62,879 nt of DNA from Saccoglossus kowalevskii. Taxonomy: Eukaryota > Hemichordata > Enteropneusta > Harrimaniidae. This document shows, in pieces, positions 13,905 through 28,700 of this stretch. Every line of letters begins with the position of its first letter. The stretch's first letter is position 1. The notes under the pieces are model-generated. The model made no database searches. It saw only the letters and a list, made by a program, of their open reading frames with translations, and had not been told where the DNA came from. Position numbers and translations under genes: made by a program. The DNA lies in the NCBI RefSeq assembly GCF_000003605.2, contig NW_003149770.1:178701-241579 (forward strand), written 5' to 3'.

Positions 13905-14020
13905 GGCTTTATATGTATGTCGTTGTCTGCGATGTTATATGGTCAGTGAATATGCGATTGTGCTTATAAAGGTGACAACGAGCTTTGCAAGAGTCGTGGG
14001 TTCAAATCTCGTGTGATCGT
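13905..14020 (+). repeat. SINE-like fragment with a B-box
   Basis: GGCTTTATATGTATGTCG ... GTGGGTTCAAATCTCGTGTG includes a good pol III B-box (GGTTCAAATC). Related in order and wording to 10160-10370. Relic only. Confidence 0.35.
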
Positions 14021-14929
14021 GTTTATTTATTCGCAATACGCCTGTACTTATATCAGATGAAGGGGTTTAAAGTCTGAAATATTCTATTAGCTTTTCTGAG
14101 ATGTTAGTGAGTTCAGTTTACTTTCGACAATTTACAATTTGATAGCTATTCTATTAAGTTACTTGTAAATAATTTATATTATGCATTTGAAATCAAGATA
14201 CAATGTTTATATATTGAACAGTGGCGATAAAATAACATGTAGTACGACTCACGATATACTATTTGCATTGGAACTGAAAGTAACATCAAGCTATTTTAAT
14301 CCAATCTAATTTATCGGTAATCTCAATCTCAGTGAATTAAACCGTGAAAGATATTGGTGTATATGCCTATTTCACGAGTGGTTCAAATAATATCAGAGTA
14401 TATAACCCGATTTAGTTTAGTTTAATCGGAGGTGAGGCATCATATAAACGTATGACTGAAGTGTGACTGTAGCCTTTCCTAGTCCCACTTCGTTTATGTT
14501 TCACCGTTCAGGGTTTAATAAAAAGAAAATTATTGTTGACTTTCTGACGATAGATGTTTTTTTTTCTGTTGAGATACACTTCATCAAAATTTAACGTTAT
14601 CGATTGTTTGTGACACATTAAATAAAGCGTACAAATATCAACGCAATGTTTTAACGCCATTGCAACGCTATGGCATTTGTTTGTCCTGTTTCAATTCAAT
14701 TTCGCTCCTAAGCTAAATCTCCCAGTTAACGTAAAATCGTCTATTGTTAATAACGCAACTCAGTTAAGATCATCCAACGAAATAATATATATATCCAAGG
14801 TACCAACTCAAAACGTTACCAAACAATGTATTTATTTCTCTGTGTGTTCCTTGTTTGTTTTGTTATTTATATTATCTTCAAAGTGTCACTTTATACTATA
14901 AGAATGTACCATAGCGTTTCAGTGAACAG

Positions 14930-15240
14930 AATAATTCAGCTGCGGCAGTCGTCGCTTTGCGCATGTGCGATATTTGTGTTGAAAAACATTGATTTTCCCA
15001 AAATCCAATGCGCTCTTCTAATGGGAATCACAAGCATGGGGTTTGGCCTGGGAGCGACTTGCACTAATTACCGTTGGTGACTCATTTTATACCCTTCCAA
15101 ACACCTAAAAAATACCTAATTAAAGCTTGGTAAAGTCTCAGTTTGTACTTGTTTATCTGCGCAACAGTCAAAGGCGCCATCTTTGTTTATATGAGATTCA
15201 AATATTTCGCGCATGCGTGGCGCGACGAATACCGCTCTTT
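14930..15240. promoter_or_regulatory. GC-rich promoter-like segment with NRF1 and YY1 motifs
   Basis: Contains GCGCATGCG (15203), GCGCATGTGCG (14957) and, on the minus strand, AAGATGGCGCC (15173-15183), the typical YY1 start-site element. The minus-strand ATG in it opens a 37-codon frame of unknown nature. Stands out against AT-rich flanks. Confidence 0.3.
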
Positions 15241-16288
15241 AATAAGTGTAAACAAATCTAATTATTTTTTACATTATACTTGTATGTCTTATTTTGACAC
15301 GTTATACTGAAATTGAACTTGCCTTATTAATGTTTATATTTAGAAATAAATATTTACTGGATTATGTGATTTATTTATTTTATGTTATGATCACTTTGCG
15401 TATTGCGAAATGTTGGGTGCAGATACTTGATCACACGCAAGTGTATTGATAATCATTTTCTGAATCATGTTATCTGTGTCTCTGATAGAAGCGCTTTTAA
15501 AAAACTTTTTAAAGGTGTGTCTAAGTGAAATCACTTTTCAACGTATGGTGATAATTAGCACTTATAAATACATGTTTCTGGTGGAAATATGCAAATGTCC
15601 TGAAATGTTGCAATCAAAAACTACAAGTTTTTTCATCATATAAATAATTATGTAGATTATAAAAACTTTAAATGTTTCGCCTCCAAACATTAAAAATGCC
15701 AAGAAAGGAGTTTTTCACTGTGATACAACTTAGAAACGTATCAAAATGTACACATTTCGAATGAATGAAAGGGGTGTAATTATGTTGCTTGTTGATTGTC
15801 TCTTTGTCGTTTAGGATTCATATTGAACCAGGAGTACTTGTGTCTTGTGGTTAGGCTTATATATTAACACCTAATCACTGTGTCATGATACACTATGTAA
15901 AGCTTTTCACAAACTCATTTTTAGGGCGATGGCAGTCTGTTGATAAAGAGAGGCGAGATGATTGCCGCAATGACGTGTTCGAATCATATGTTTAGTGTTG
16001 CAATGTATGCATCTTCGACTTTGATTATAACAAAACATCGAATTACTTCTTTAATTTTCATCATAATAAAACGTGACAGATATTTGTTGTGTACATACTA
16101 TTATACAAAAAAATAACGCATGACAAGGAATTACTATGTCTACCGTATCATATTCTGCTAGAATGGCTTTATCATTATCATTGTATATAATTTTCCATCA
16201 TTATTTGAAAGGCTTCGATTCCACATTGACAAAAAATGATTTCATATCTACGGTTTAAAATGCAATGCTGATCAAATAGAAGAAAACA

Positions 16289-16400
16289 CCAGTGACGTCA
16301 CTGGGATAATCAGTACTGTCACACTCAGTACTGAATACGTCATGGATTATCACCAATTACGTACATGGTTATCTTAATGACGTGGGTTAATGCGTCATAC
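16289..16400. promoter_or_regulatory. Cluster of CRE-type motifs
   Basis: A perfect 16-bp palindrome (CCAGTGACGTCACTGG) centred on TGACGTCA, followed within 110 bp by TACGTCA (16336), TGACGT (16378) and GCGTCA (16392). Two CAGTACTG palindromes lie between. Possible CREB/ATF-bound enhancer; no gene nearby is evident. Confidence 0.3.
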
Positions 16401-16876
16401 ACGGATAATTAGTGCAAACACGATATATTGTAGTGAAGATATCCCAGGGCACCGGCATCAGATTCTAACATGAATAAATAAGGGGAAGCATCGGTCTTTG
16501 TGTTTTTCCAGTCAGTAAAACGCGTTTTGTTTCAAAGTATCGAGTCAAATATCCGTTACCTTCCTCTTATAGAATTGGTTAATAATATACTTATTGCACA
16601 TTCGGTATTTGGAAACTAGTTGCCTACATATTTTTGGACCTGAGTCAATATGTTTCATCATTCAATTATATTGCAAAAGAATACAAAGCTTTAACACAGA
16701 CAGTACAACGAATAATCCTGGGACATTGTGTAATCTTATATTGCAATAAAACATATGTAGATTCACAAATTCACATGTTTCCATCAAAACTCGTGTCAAG
16801 TAAAATTCGTTGCAATAAAACTATAAAAGCTAGCTTCTATCATTTTATTGTTTTTTTAATTTCTTACCCTGATGAC

Positions 16877-17012
16877 ATCCATGTTTGTTTTTATTATTAG
16901 AGGACGCTTACGCGCGTTTAAAATTCGCATTTTCTAATATAACAGGATGAAAATACCCCTTAAAATACCGCAGAATTACGGCACATTGTAACTTATGGCG
17001 TTACGGTGACAG
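16877..17012. mobile_element. Composite hairpin transposon, truncated copy C
   Basis: Matches the non-hairpin half of copies A and B: ATGTTTGTTTTTATTATTAG, then GAAAATACCCC, GAATTACGGCAC and TAACTTATGGCGTTACGGTG. The hairpin half is missing. Confidence 0.6.
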
Positions 17013-20000
17013 GTGTATAATAATACCTTATATCACAAATACTAAAAAAATATCTCCACTAAAACATGATTAGTAACAGATCATATCTAATTATGTGTAC
17101 TCACCATGAATAGATTTTAAGACACCTATGAACGGGAACCCCCTACAAATAAAAACAGCACGCATCATGTTTTGTACTGAATTATTGTGTGTATTACAAT
17201 GAAAATTGATTATTCTGTTCATTGCAGTAGTAGTTCATTTCTCCGTCTTTCTCATATATGCGGTTTCAGGAATTAGGTCCGACTATGTTTTTTTGACAAG
17301 TGATTATACAATTCTTTATATTTTTCCAAAGGACTAAAGTTAAAACCTACTGAATGATGTTTGATATTGCGCGTGTTGAAATTTGTTTTATGAAAACACA
17401 ATGACTGATATACAGGAGCCTACATTTAGTAATATGAAGCAAATAAACTGTTATTTTACTGTTATTCAGTGTGTTGCCACAAAGCATGTTTGAAATTGAT
17501 CATGAAATAGTAATTATTTGGAATCTTTGTGACCTTAACAAATATTTAATAGCAGATTTCTTTATTATATACGCTCCTACATAAATATTGGTTCCTTTTA
17601 CGCTGAACTGCAACTATAGACGTAAAACGCGACAACAACAAAATGAGGTAATTTCTCAAAATAGGAAGTGCGTGGTGGGACAGCGCCACCACAGATGGTT
17701 ACCGTTGCTGTAATCGGTTTCGTTATACGCATACATGCATTTGATAAATTTGCTATAAAATAATATTCCTACTAGCACATTGATCAATACTATCTTCATT
17801 CTGACTGACTAAACTGGACTTGATATGTGATATTGTTTTACTGCTTGCGACTGGCATATAACACACTACGAATGAAGCCGTAAACATTGCAATAGCCAAC
17901 GGCTACAACATTCAAAGATAGCTGTCTAAGGTTTCAGTAGAAGTATCTCATTACCGGAAATGGCATATACGTGTGTAAATACCGAAACAAAAATGTTGTC
18001 TTATTTTAATATTTTTTTTGTTCAATGGTGGGAGTATTCTTTTTTTTTTAATTTGGAGGTTGTCAGTGTCACTGTCAATGATATTAAGATCGCGATAGTC
18101 TCAGTGCTTTTTGGATGGGGCCATGGGATTTTCCTGCCCTCAGTGAGCGTACAACATCACAATGAGTAGCGAATTTCCCATGGGATAACTAGAGTTTTTT
18201 TTTTCTAATAGAAACTGTATGTACGACTTGCTCTTTGGGTAAGTGGATGGATTGATGGATAGATAAATAAATAAATAAATATCGACCCTTTGTTTCTTTG
18301 TATATAGTGTCTGATGTTTGGATTTCAAATCAAATGTTACATAGAAAAATCATATTAAAATTCAATAGCCTACATAATGCTATTAACAATTTAATATATT
18401 GCGTTTTCACATACTCAAATCAAGTTACACATGTTTGTATAAAACATACATCATACCTCCCTAAATGTACTGTAGAATGCAGTTTGGTTTTAAAACCCTA
18501 CACACATTATTAGGAACACTACTATCTGCAATCGCATTTTCCTCAAGTAACTTCATTCGAAGCTTTTGTATAAGAGCAGTTAATAATATTTCATTTTTAT
18601 CTACAAGTTCTGTGCCATTTTTACGCATCCGAGTCCAGCTATAAATATGGTTGTAACACGTGGAAATCGCAAATTATAACAATGATTCATAGAAATTTAT
18701 TAAAACTAGTACGAGCGTAATTATGAAGAATATGGCGAATTAATGGTAAATGTCAATATTGGATACAATTACCGATCGTTTATAAAGATTTTGGGGATTC
18801 GCAATGTTCACACAATGTATTTCTTTTACACATATATAAACACGGATGTCTAACCTAACACAATGTCAATAGTCAACACGTCAGTGTCACTTATTGTAAT
18901 GAACATTAGTACGTAGACTTCGAAACGGTCGACATCATATCTTGGTACCATACGACTCTGCCGAGGTATACACAGTGGTAGACGTTAGCACAAGCAGTTG
19001 ACGATTTCTTGCTGGCATATGAGGCCAACCCACCCCATCCAGCTTCGATCACACGCTGCTATTTAATTGTCACTTTATACATGCCGCGATTGTCAATTTC
19101 CTCCGCCAGATTTTATCTATATCTCGAAATCGTATACAATTTCTGATCCTATTGCAATATTTTGCAATATTTAGGCCGCATGATCATTTTACTCACAATT
19201 CCCCATATTAACTTACAATAAATAAATAAATCAATAAATCTAAATACATAAAAATTATAGGACATATGAATAATATAGAAACAATAACAATTGATGAAAA
19301 TAACTGTTTCATACTCCCTGAAGTTGATGCACAGTTTATCAAATCGATTTAACAGCACATGCGTAAATTACTGCAAACGTTTCAGTTAATTTAATTTACG
19401 GTGAGTTACTAAAAAAAAGTTTCGCAGTTTACTATCGCCAAAGGGCACATGTGTGTTTAAACTGCAAATAATATACAACATAGGTCGTGAAACGTTTATA
19501 CTAGTTACATCGTATGATATACCCGACTTCGACTGTGATGGCGATATCAGTCGAGACTTATGTTCGAGTGTGATGGAGAGTTTGAGGTTTGGCTATACGG
19601 TTTGAATCGAAATTTGCCATTCTATAGCTTAATTTCAATCATTACTTTTATTAAAATTGTTTGTATTGTGTGGTTGGTTTGGTTGGAAATGTGTGCTGCT
19701 ACGTCGTGTCTTTCGTGCCGAACTGAACACCCAGGCATCCGTCTCCCGCATACGTGAATACTGTGTTTGCTTTCGCCTGTACCTTGTAAATTTTAGTATT
19801 TACATATACCACTTTAAATCCGAATGGAAGTATAGCCCGCTGCATCTCACTGTGAACCAGGTCTCGTGGGTTTTTGCACCGACAGTCTGTATAAGGGCCA
19901 TGTGTCTAAAGAATCTATTCCCCCAGTTTGTTGCCTACGTACGACATGAATGTGACAGATATTTTGTCTATTCTATTTCCATGCTAGGGGGGGGGGCGTA

Positions 20001-23000
20001 CAAAAGAACTATTCGGCAGGAATTTTGATTCTACCCGGTAACATAATAATTGTTATTTGTGTGCACGTTCTAAGACTTTTAACCATCTTATTTACTCGCA
20101 CACAGAAACGCTTTAACTCCAAAAAATGTCATCACTGTTTGCTGTAGTATTATGTGGTACTCTATTTAACTAAGTTGCATCGGTCTAATGAGTGTACAAT
20201 GGGATTATTATATTGATCGTTTCATACATAGTTGCAAGGGACCCGTTCAAGTATAAACATTTATTATGCACGTACGCCTACATAACACATCAACCAAATA
20301 TTAAATAAATAAAGTGATAACTATGCTAACTGGCAATATAATGTAATATGATGTGATCGATATAGACCAAAGTAATATTACGAACATTGCAATAAAGACT
20401 TTCTGTTCAGTTGATATTGTGAAATTCCTTTTATTCAGAAAAAATATAGTATTTTTACCAAGTTAAATCATATTTGTTAAAGTTAATGTTCATACATGAG
20501 TTGTTGAACACACTACATAGTTTATAATTTCATTCAACTTCTTTCAGTTATTATTCAAGACAAATAACAGGCAAAAATAGAGAGAATATATAGCAAATTA
20601 TCGTTTTTCTGTAATATTCTCGTGTAATCGGTAGAGAATACATTTCGTTAATTATTGTTCTTAATAAAATTTCTGGATTATCTTGTCAAAATCTTTTTTT
20701 TTTAGTTTTGTTTCTCACAAAAAACGAAAGAATTTCACAGTATCGAAAACGTAAAGTCATAGTGTTTACGTTAAATTATAACGATTGCTCTAACACTCAC
20801 TACCGTTTTGTTTTCGGTTCTTCAACATTTACCGTGATTCACGTAGGTATAGCCAAGTGTACCTGCTTCTGGAAAATACCAAGCCAATACATTGGATAAA
20901 CCTCATCGAAATCGATATGCAGACATTCAAAACTAAGTAATCACTTGCACCTGGTGTCTTCAAGCTCCTACGCTACCGACAACAAGTTCGACAATACCAG
21001 TTCCATAATGTTACAACACAAGCACTGCACATATGATTCACGTGGAAAAAAGTTGATCAGCCAAATTCCATTTCAAACACTGGCATTGCAACACATATTG
21101 CAAAGAATTAATTATTTATTTAGCGATTTTGTTTGTACACTATTGAAAATTTCTTAATCTTGAACATAACATAATAATTGGTGAAAGTTCGGGAAGATAG
21201 AAAACTACAGAAGAATTCATTTTGTCAACGTTTAGTACATAATGATAATGACAAATAAAATGTGAAAATATAAATTGTATTCTCGTGGAAAAGCAGAAAT
21301 CGTTGCCATATTGCTTCTTCCATCTTCGAATATGTTTGTAATGAAATCGGTGTATATCTAGATAGTACTAGCATTTTGAATGTACAGAGCGGCGACTACT
21401 ACTGGCAAAATGGCAGAGAGGGAGATTATTCTCAAACAGATAGACTGACTGTCCATTCGTAACTGTAGAACATTGCATAACGCAGCGCTGATGCATAACA
21501 TTACAAGAGGTATGCCCCCGCTTATTATTTAAATACATATTTTATTTTGTCCTATCAAACTGCAAATTTAACATTGAGAAGTCAAGTGAAAGCTTTTATA
21601 TGTCTTTCGCATTGCACATAAAGTCTAATGTTTTGAATAATCAAATAGAGTGACAATTTGCTTTTATAATTTGATTTATATACGTATTTATATACGTGTT
21701 ACAGGAGCCTTGCATACACTTGCATAAATTGGCGAGGGAAATACAAGAGCATATGACCTAAAAATCTCGTGCCACTTGACATGTTTATAATATAAATATG
21801 TGATTGTATTGTATGCATCCCATAACATTTTGTTTATATTGTGTAGTCGTTGAGTCACAATACACAATGAATGAGTGTCTTATCGGAAACAAATTGAATT
21901 CGGTTTTAACAAATAATGTAAATATGAATATTGAAACGTGTAATTCTATTTTTATTCACCGTTTTTAGAAGGCATTATTCTATAATTGGGACAGTGCCCT
22001 TATTGTCACAATGCTGATATGATTCATATGTCATGTCGTTTTGTTCGCTATAGATGTAATATTGAAATTATACAGACTACAAAGATGTATATTCGCACTG
22101 TTTAATTATATTATAAGACCACATTATTACAATTTTAACAACAGATATTTAGTTTAGGTTATTAGTCAAGCACATTTGATGCATACGTTGTACACTCACC
22201 TTTTTACAACAACATGAAACTACAAACAAACGCAGACTCAGAATGCGTGTTGTTTCCTTCAAGTGTGTTACCATAGTCTGTGGTCGATCCCATTCGATGC
22301 ATACTCGGGCACCATTGCAGTTTACCACGTTAATACTGGGTGACATTTGTACGTAATTTCCTTTGGTGTGTTTTTATTGCTAACGCACCATATTGAGTAT
22401 ATTGGATTAAGTCTGAGTGAGGGCGTGTTAAATATTATGTATTACTTAACTCATTTTTGAATTATCGGTAATAGTTCGCTCTGAGACCAGATTCTGTCCC
22501 ATCCCGTGAAAAATGAATTATAGTGTTACAATCAAACTAACCAAAACTTTGTCATGACTGAATGAATATAAACGTTTGTATGCGTTTGTATAAAGGTTTG
22601 ACAACTTATTACCGAATATACTCATTTTCAATACTTCTACATTTTGACAGATAATGCATTCGCAAAAAATTAACATTAATGACAATTCACTACAGCAACA
22701 ATAGGCTTTACTATATCTGATAATTAACATTACATATTCTTTAAAATCAATGTTGTCAAGACTCTGAACGATTAAATTAATTCCTGTATGTGGAGATTGT
22801 CAGACAAAATGACAGTACACGTGTTTCTCGTTATACATATTCATCACATCAAATGTTATTCAATTCGTACAGATGTACACATTGTCATTACTGTTTATCT
22901 TAACATATCAACACGTGACTGAATTTATTGCCTTGGTGTACTATACCGTAACTTGTTTTGTCTCATGTTTATCGTCTCAATGGCATGCCTACGTCGTTCT

Positions 23001-23772
23001 GATTGTTGTGGTTACAAACATATATCATATTTTTTTATATTTGGGAATAGGCCGCAAATGTAAAAAATAATACATTTCGAGTGACTTGATAGATGTGGAG
23101 AATGATTTTCAGAATTACGCCAACAATATGGATTTTTTTTTTAAATATGTCGATTGAAACGATTTTTAATATGTTAACGTTGTCTTTACCAAGAAACGAA
23201 TAGACCGCGCTATGCCAAAAATTGTATGCTAATTTGCGCCAGCACTTGATGTGATAAACTTAATATGCTGGTTGTTTGAACATAGGTTTTGGTGCTGTTA
23301 TGTTATTGTCGTATGCCAGAACATATACCGGCCTTTAAACATGTGAGTTGGAGTACAATTTAAATTCATTAAAGAACGCTTGAAACTCCTCGGAAGAAAT
23401 TAAAATGTTTACATAACAAAGAAAACATGCACTCACTAACTAAAGTCACGACAATATACGAACAATAATTACCCAAAAATATAATTATAAAATACAGAAT
23501 TCAAGTCTGTAAGAAGCATAAGGATAATTAAAAAGTCTTTATAGCTATTAGTAACACACACGAATAAAAAGTCAAGTGACATGAGAAGAAAAAATATACA
23601 GAAATAATTATCTCACAGCTATATTTCGGAAGCAGGGAAATTAGCAATCTGTATAATCAGAATGACAAATACAATTGAAGTGCGGTTGTTTGAACACTTC
23701 GCGGTACGCTCAATAGACTTCTATTCTATTATATTAGCGAGTTCTGATTTTGCTTGAACATAATGTAATGCA

Positions 23773-23778
23773 TTTATT
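23773..23778 (-). terminator. Polyadenylation signal of the cyclase gene (AATAAA)
   Basis: AATAAA on the minus strand, 89 nt after the TAG stop at 23867. Distance and sequence are typical for an animal 3' end. Confidence 0.5.
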
Positions 23779-23866
23779 AACACATACAAAAATACAAAAT
23801 AATATATAGTGGAAATATAAAAAAAATAGGATAATTCACACATCTACAGCAGATGCCGAGATGTTT

Positions 23867-24742
23867 CTAATCAGAATATACTTCAGGGAGTAGTTCGTCG
23901 AATGATTCTTTTCCAGTCAACCAATAAGTGATCTGCTTTCCCTTTCCCTGAAAGTTGAACAACACATTATTTCATTTCATTTCATTCAGTCTTGTTCTTC
24001 CTATGTAACAAACAATGGTGTGAATTGTTTTGTTGATTATTTCCACCAACCATTTATAATTGTTATATACGAAGATGTAACAAACCTTCATAAATACTGC
24101 GCCACGTTTCTCCACTGTAAAACCGCCAAGTATGCGCAAAACTGCCGTCGTTTCCCTGCTGATGTGGATACGCAACGCTACAAAAAAGTATTAAAACCGT
24201 CATTGTAAATAAGGCTACAATGGATTTGAAATCATATGCACGGAATTATTCGATTGTTTCCAAATAATATATGTGTATACCTTCTCCATTGGACTCGTAT
24301 CGCGCTGCAGTATTTACAGTATCTCCGAAAAGGCAATATCTTGGCATTGTGAGTCCAACAACTCCAGCAACACATGGGCCTGCAATAAACCATTGATAAT
24401 TCAGCTTTCATACATGTTGCATACCTTGAGACAAGTCGCTTCTGTGACATGGAAATGACCTTAATCGAAATTTGTGTTTGGATTTGGATTTGCCGTTTAG
24501 CGCAATAAAGCGGATAATATGCGTCACATACCTGAATGAATTCCAACTCGTAGCTTCAATTTTTCATCTGGCATATGTCTAATAGTAAATGTGGTGGTAG
24601 CACTCAGTAGACTTAACGCCATTGTACATATTTCACCAGCATGTCGATTTCCATTACGTATGGGTAGCCCACTAACTACCATATATGCATCGCCAATAGT
24701 TTCTACCTATTGATATGATGAAAAGAATTGCACACAAGCAAA

Positions 24743-24809
<67 letters not shown>

Positions 24810-24921
24810 ATAGGTGTAATGCTCTGGTAAACAAAAATGGAGGTCAAAAGCCAGTTTTGATGATGAGAAACTGAGATCAACAATTCCTCTGAGGGTGATT
24901 AAATCTGAATATTGACAGACA

Positions 24922-25012
<91 letters not shown>

Positions 25013-25722
25013 CTTTCATACCGAATTCATAAACTACTTGATATGCAATTTCTTTTTATTGCAATTACAACTGCACATGCGCAACACACAAATCAGCCTT
25101 GCTGGTATTTAATTTTTGATTTATAGCCGAAATGGGTTTATATCCACGAGCAGGTGATCGAGTTCTGACCAATCGTGACGATCTTGAATGTGAATTATGA
25201 TAATAAACCATAGCTGTAGCTCGCTGCATTTATATATCTATTCTGGAGCAGATAAACATAACACGTGTGCACAAAGTGCAATGTTACATAGTGAGTGTTA
25301 CGTATAGTATTTTAGGATTATGTTATCAACTGTTTATTCATGTCATGTTAACGCTATATTCAACGCATTGTATATTACCTTATACACATCTTGTTTGGCG
25401 ACGATACTATCAAATAATGAGTACAGATCATTTAGGAACCACACAATCTGAAATAAACGCCATAAGTAAACTAAACAACAAAACCAATAATATACACATG
25501 TGATACATTCATACAAATTGCAACATAGAGTCATTAGAATACCGATCCACAAAAACATTGGTAGTCCACAATGCAATGCCCGTTACTCATCCACATACTT
25601 GTATTGGTGTACTTGAAGATGATAATTTGGTGAATTCCACAATGTCCGAGAAGAAAATTGTGACATTATCATAGCTTTCAGCCTCCACGTTTTTTCCCAA
25701 CTTCAAAGCATCAGCTACGGAT
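23867..25722 (-). CDS. Cyclase exons 15-20: guanylyl cyclase catalytic domain and C-terminus
   Basis: Exons 25722-25599, 25447-25379, 24706-24532, 24379-24281, 24177-24086 and 23947-23867. Catalytic residues are all visible: both metal-binding Asp (FSDIVEFT and GDAYMVVSG), the guanine-selecting Glu (VETIGDAY) and Cys ([12 protein letters not shown]), and the Asn and Arg of [10 protein letters not shown], followed by [13 protein letters not shown]. So it should make cGMP rather than cAMP. Small departures from the usual sequence: [20 protein letters not shown] where relatives have VVTLLNDLY..FD..IDNFD. The protein ends soon after the cyclase domain (ELLPEVYSD then TAG). Intron 16 contains large AAAT and AT microsatellites. 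Confidence 0.93.
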
Positions 25723-28700
25723 CTAAAATCAGAAATCGACAAAAAGTAGCAGCTTTAACGATTTTCCTTAATTTTAGTTTGAAGATGCATGATTTGATCA
25801 AAATGATTTTATCAACATTCGATAGATAGCTATTAGACATGAGATACAGTAAAAACGTTTAAAATACACTGTGAGACTAATTATTTGCAGTGAAGTATAC
25901 ACATTAACATAACGATTGTTGCAAACTATTTTGTTGTAGGTGACATCAACTCGATTTTGTCGATTTGGTCATACTTTGGTAGCATGCTATGAAGCAATTT
26001 GTCTGTTTTCCTCTTCTCTTCCACCAACTGGGCAGTTCTTTCCGCTACAATATCCTCCAGGTTGTAGGCATATTTTTCTAACATTCCGACCATATTGTTC
26101 ATGATACTTCTAATAAACATGAAACAAATTATTATCATTATCGATATTTTATTGATACCAAAGCTTGAATGTTTTATGGTTATATACTTATTTAGAGGAT
26201 CTAGATCCAGTCAGAAAAATGTAACTATTATTTTTTTTAATTCTTACCAATTTAATTTTAATTATGTTTGCCATACTTTTCGACGTCCCCAATTAAAATG
26301 ACCACAAAAACGCTGAGACAAATTCAAGATCAAGAATATATAATCAAATCTTATAACTTATAATTAAGCCAAACGTTTCCGTTGATTGTAAAGTATGTAC
26401 GACGCAGCATAACTGATGCTGTGGTTTTCGTACTCACGTGGCATCAACATATTTTATAGTCAAAGATGCAAAACATTAAAACGGGAGGGTCGACACCTGC
26501 GCACGCGCGGGAATTGAGTCCCAAGCGATGATAACAACGCACGCTAAAACGCAAAGGCTCATGGTAGACGCTTGTTTGTGAACAATTACAAGCTTTTGCA
26601 ATCTGACGCATGCGCAGGTGACGAATTCCCCGCTTTAAATACATTCAGAATATCGACATAGAGGAAGTACGCAAGTTCAACATATAGTGTGTATACAATG
26701 ATTAGCGTTTACCTGTGAGGATACTCTTTTTGTATTGCGCGTTTTATATAACTAAAATCTGGTCTGCATTCAGGGTTTTCATCCCAGCATTTCACTATGA
26801 GATTGCGTATTTCTGTGGAAACCAATTCTGTCGGTAATTCTGGACGCAATGGTTGTTCGTTTGTGGATTTAATTTTCTGTATTATTTCTGGAAAAAAATG
26901 ATCATTAGCATCATTGTGTTTGAGTAATACTATAATTATTTGTAATGAAAATATAAATAAAACAAAAGTAGCTCCTGGAAACCTGCAAAACGAGCCAGGT
27001 CTTGACAGCAATTGCATCCGAGTAACATAGATGACTAAGCTTTACCTTTGGGTGTCAGTTCGCAGTAACTCTGATAAGGTTCAGTTCGTGTAAGAATATT
27101 ATGAAGAATAATCGCATAACTGTATACATCGCCTTGCTGGGTACCAATACCAATAGGGTCTGGATGACGTAATAACTCAGGAGCAGTCCAAAACTTGTCT
27201 TTATAAAGCATTGATGAATTTTAGAAGCAATAACATGTTAATGAAGTGAAGTACATCGATATTATGATTTAAATGGTGTATGATTAGTAGCCACATGTAC
27301 GCCACAAGAATATGAACTGTTGTTCAAAATGAATATCGATTAGTTTATAACATTATTGGGGTGGAGTCATTAAAATAGATATCGCTTATGATAATATGAG
27401 GCTATTAATGGATACGTCAAAATATGCACGAAGACAGTACAGTTGGAGTATCGACCGACGCGATGCGACGGCGTACTGTCTGAGTGCATACTTTGAGGTA
27501 TCCTCGTAATAATCTTATTATTATACATCTTTTGCTTTCAAGGATACATCATGAGAATGCCGAAATCCAAAAAGTTTAGAACTGAATCAACTGCTTTGTG
27601 TGCAGTCTGGTCAAACCCAGGTGGCAGCCATGTTTGTTTTTATTATTAGAGGACGATTACGTGCGTAATCATTCCATATTTGGAATTCGCATTTCCTAAT
27701 ATGGTAAGATGAAAATACCCCGTAAAATACTTCGAAATTACGGCACGTTGTAACTTATGACGTTAATGCGAAAGATATAATATGAATGCTTAATGCATCC
27801 AGTGTCCAAACAATGAATAAATCCAACTCGACAAATACATTGTAGCAACTAGGCAGATTAACGTATTGCTCACCATGATATTCGGCATATTCTCTAACAC
27901 CAGGAGTTACTTGATTTGCTCGAAAATTCCACAACCCATAATCACTGAGCTTTACAACCCATCGTCCATCGACCAAACAATTAGACAATTTCAAACGACC
28001 GTGTGTGCGTAGAACACTTTTATGTAAGTAATACATTCCCTATAACGGGAATTAAAATGTAATTGCTTATAATATATCTAAGTTGTAATATACATGCTAT
28101 TGTAATAAACAAATAAATAAATTGAATATTTAAGAAAAAAATGATAGGAGAGATTTTATACATATATTATATAGCTACCGAAGATATGTCCGATGCAAAT
28201 GACATTTTGAACATCCAATCCAGTTTGATCTCATCATTTTCTAGAATATCCTATGAAAGAATATAAAAAATAACAATAATGTGGTTGAATAAACATGTTT
28301 GATTGATTTATTTATTTATTTATTTATTTATTTATTGATTGATTGATTGATACATCAATGACTAACTTACTTGTAAACTACCCTTTGTGCAGTAATATGT
28401 GACAATACAGATATTCGGATTATCAATACACACACCAATAAAGGGGTTCAGATTCTCATGTCGTATTTCTCTCATCTGAAAATTAAAACAAAGATTCAAT
28501 GATAAAAAGATCGTATACTTATCGTGTACATGGAAGTGTAAATTCGTGTTACTTACATTTTTAAGCTCCAGCAATTGTTTTCTAACGAGGCTAATTCTAG
28601 TCTTGAATATCATTCTAACAGCAACATTTTCTGCCTATACAAATGAATACCAGTAAAAAATAAAAAAAATCAGATGTCAACTGTATATTAAGCATGTGGT

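Larger units (their letters stand above)
12720..23770. other. Intergenic, no recognised gene
   Basis: Holds the SINE relic, promoter-like segment, CRE cluster and repeat copy C listed separately. A minus-strand frame of 49 codons at 22346-22200 ends in a good donor (AAAAAG|GTGAGT) but has no recognisable partner exons. A 123-codon frame at 19657 looks random. Confidence 0.45.

Noticed and set aside
15925-15995. tRNA-like segment with GTTCGAATC
   Set aside because: Only a B-box-like word; no acceptor stem or A box that would fold as a tRNA.
19657-20028. 123-codon plus-strand frame
   Set aside because: No known motif, no codon signature, no splice or promoter support; probably chance.
22200-22346. 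Minus-strand 49-codon frame ending in a strong GTGAGT donor
   Set aside because: No partner exon or known motif could be found; one good donor is weak evidence in this much AT-rich DNA.
24672-25112. Frames rich in IYIYIY and LFIYLFIY
   Set aside because: Translations of AT and AAAT microsatellites.
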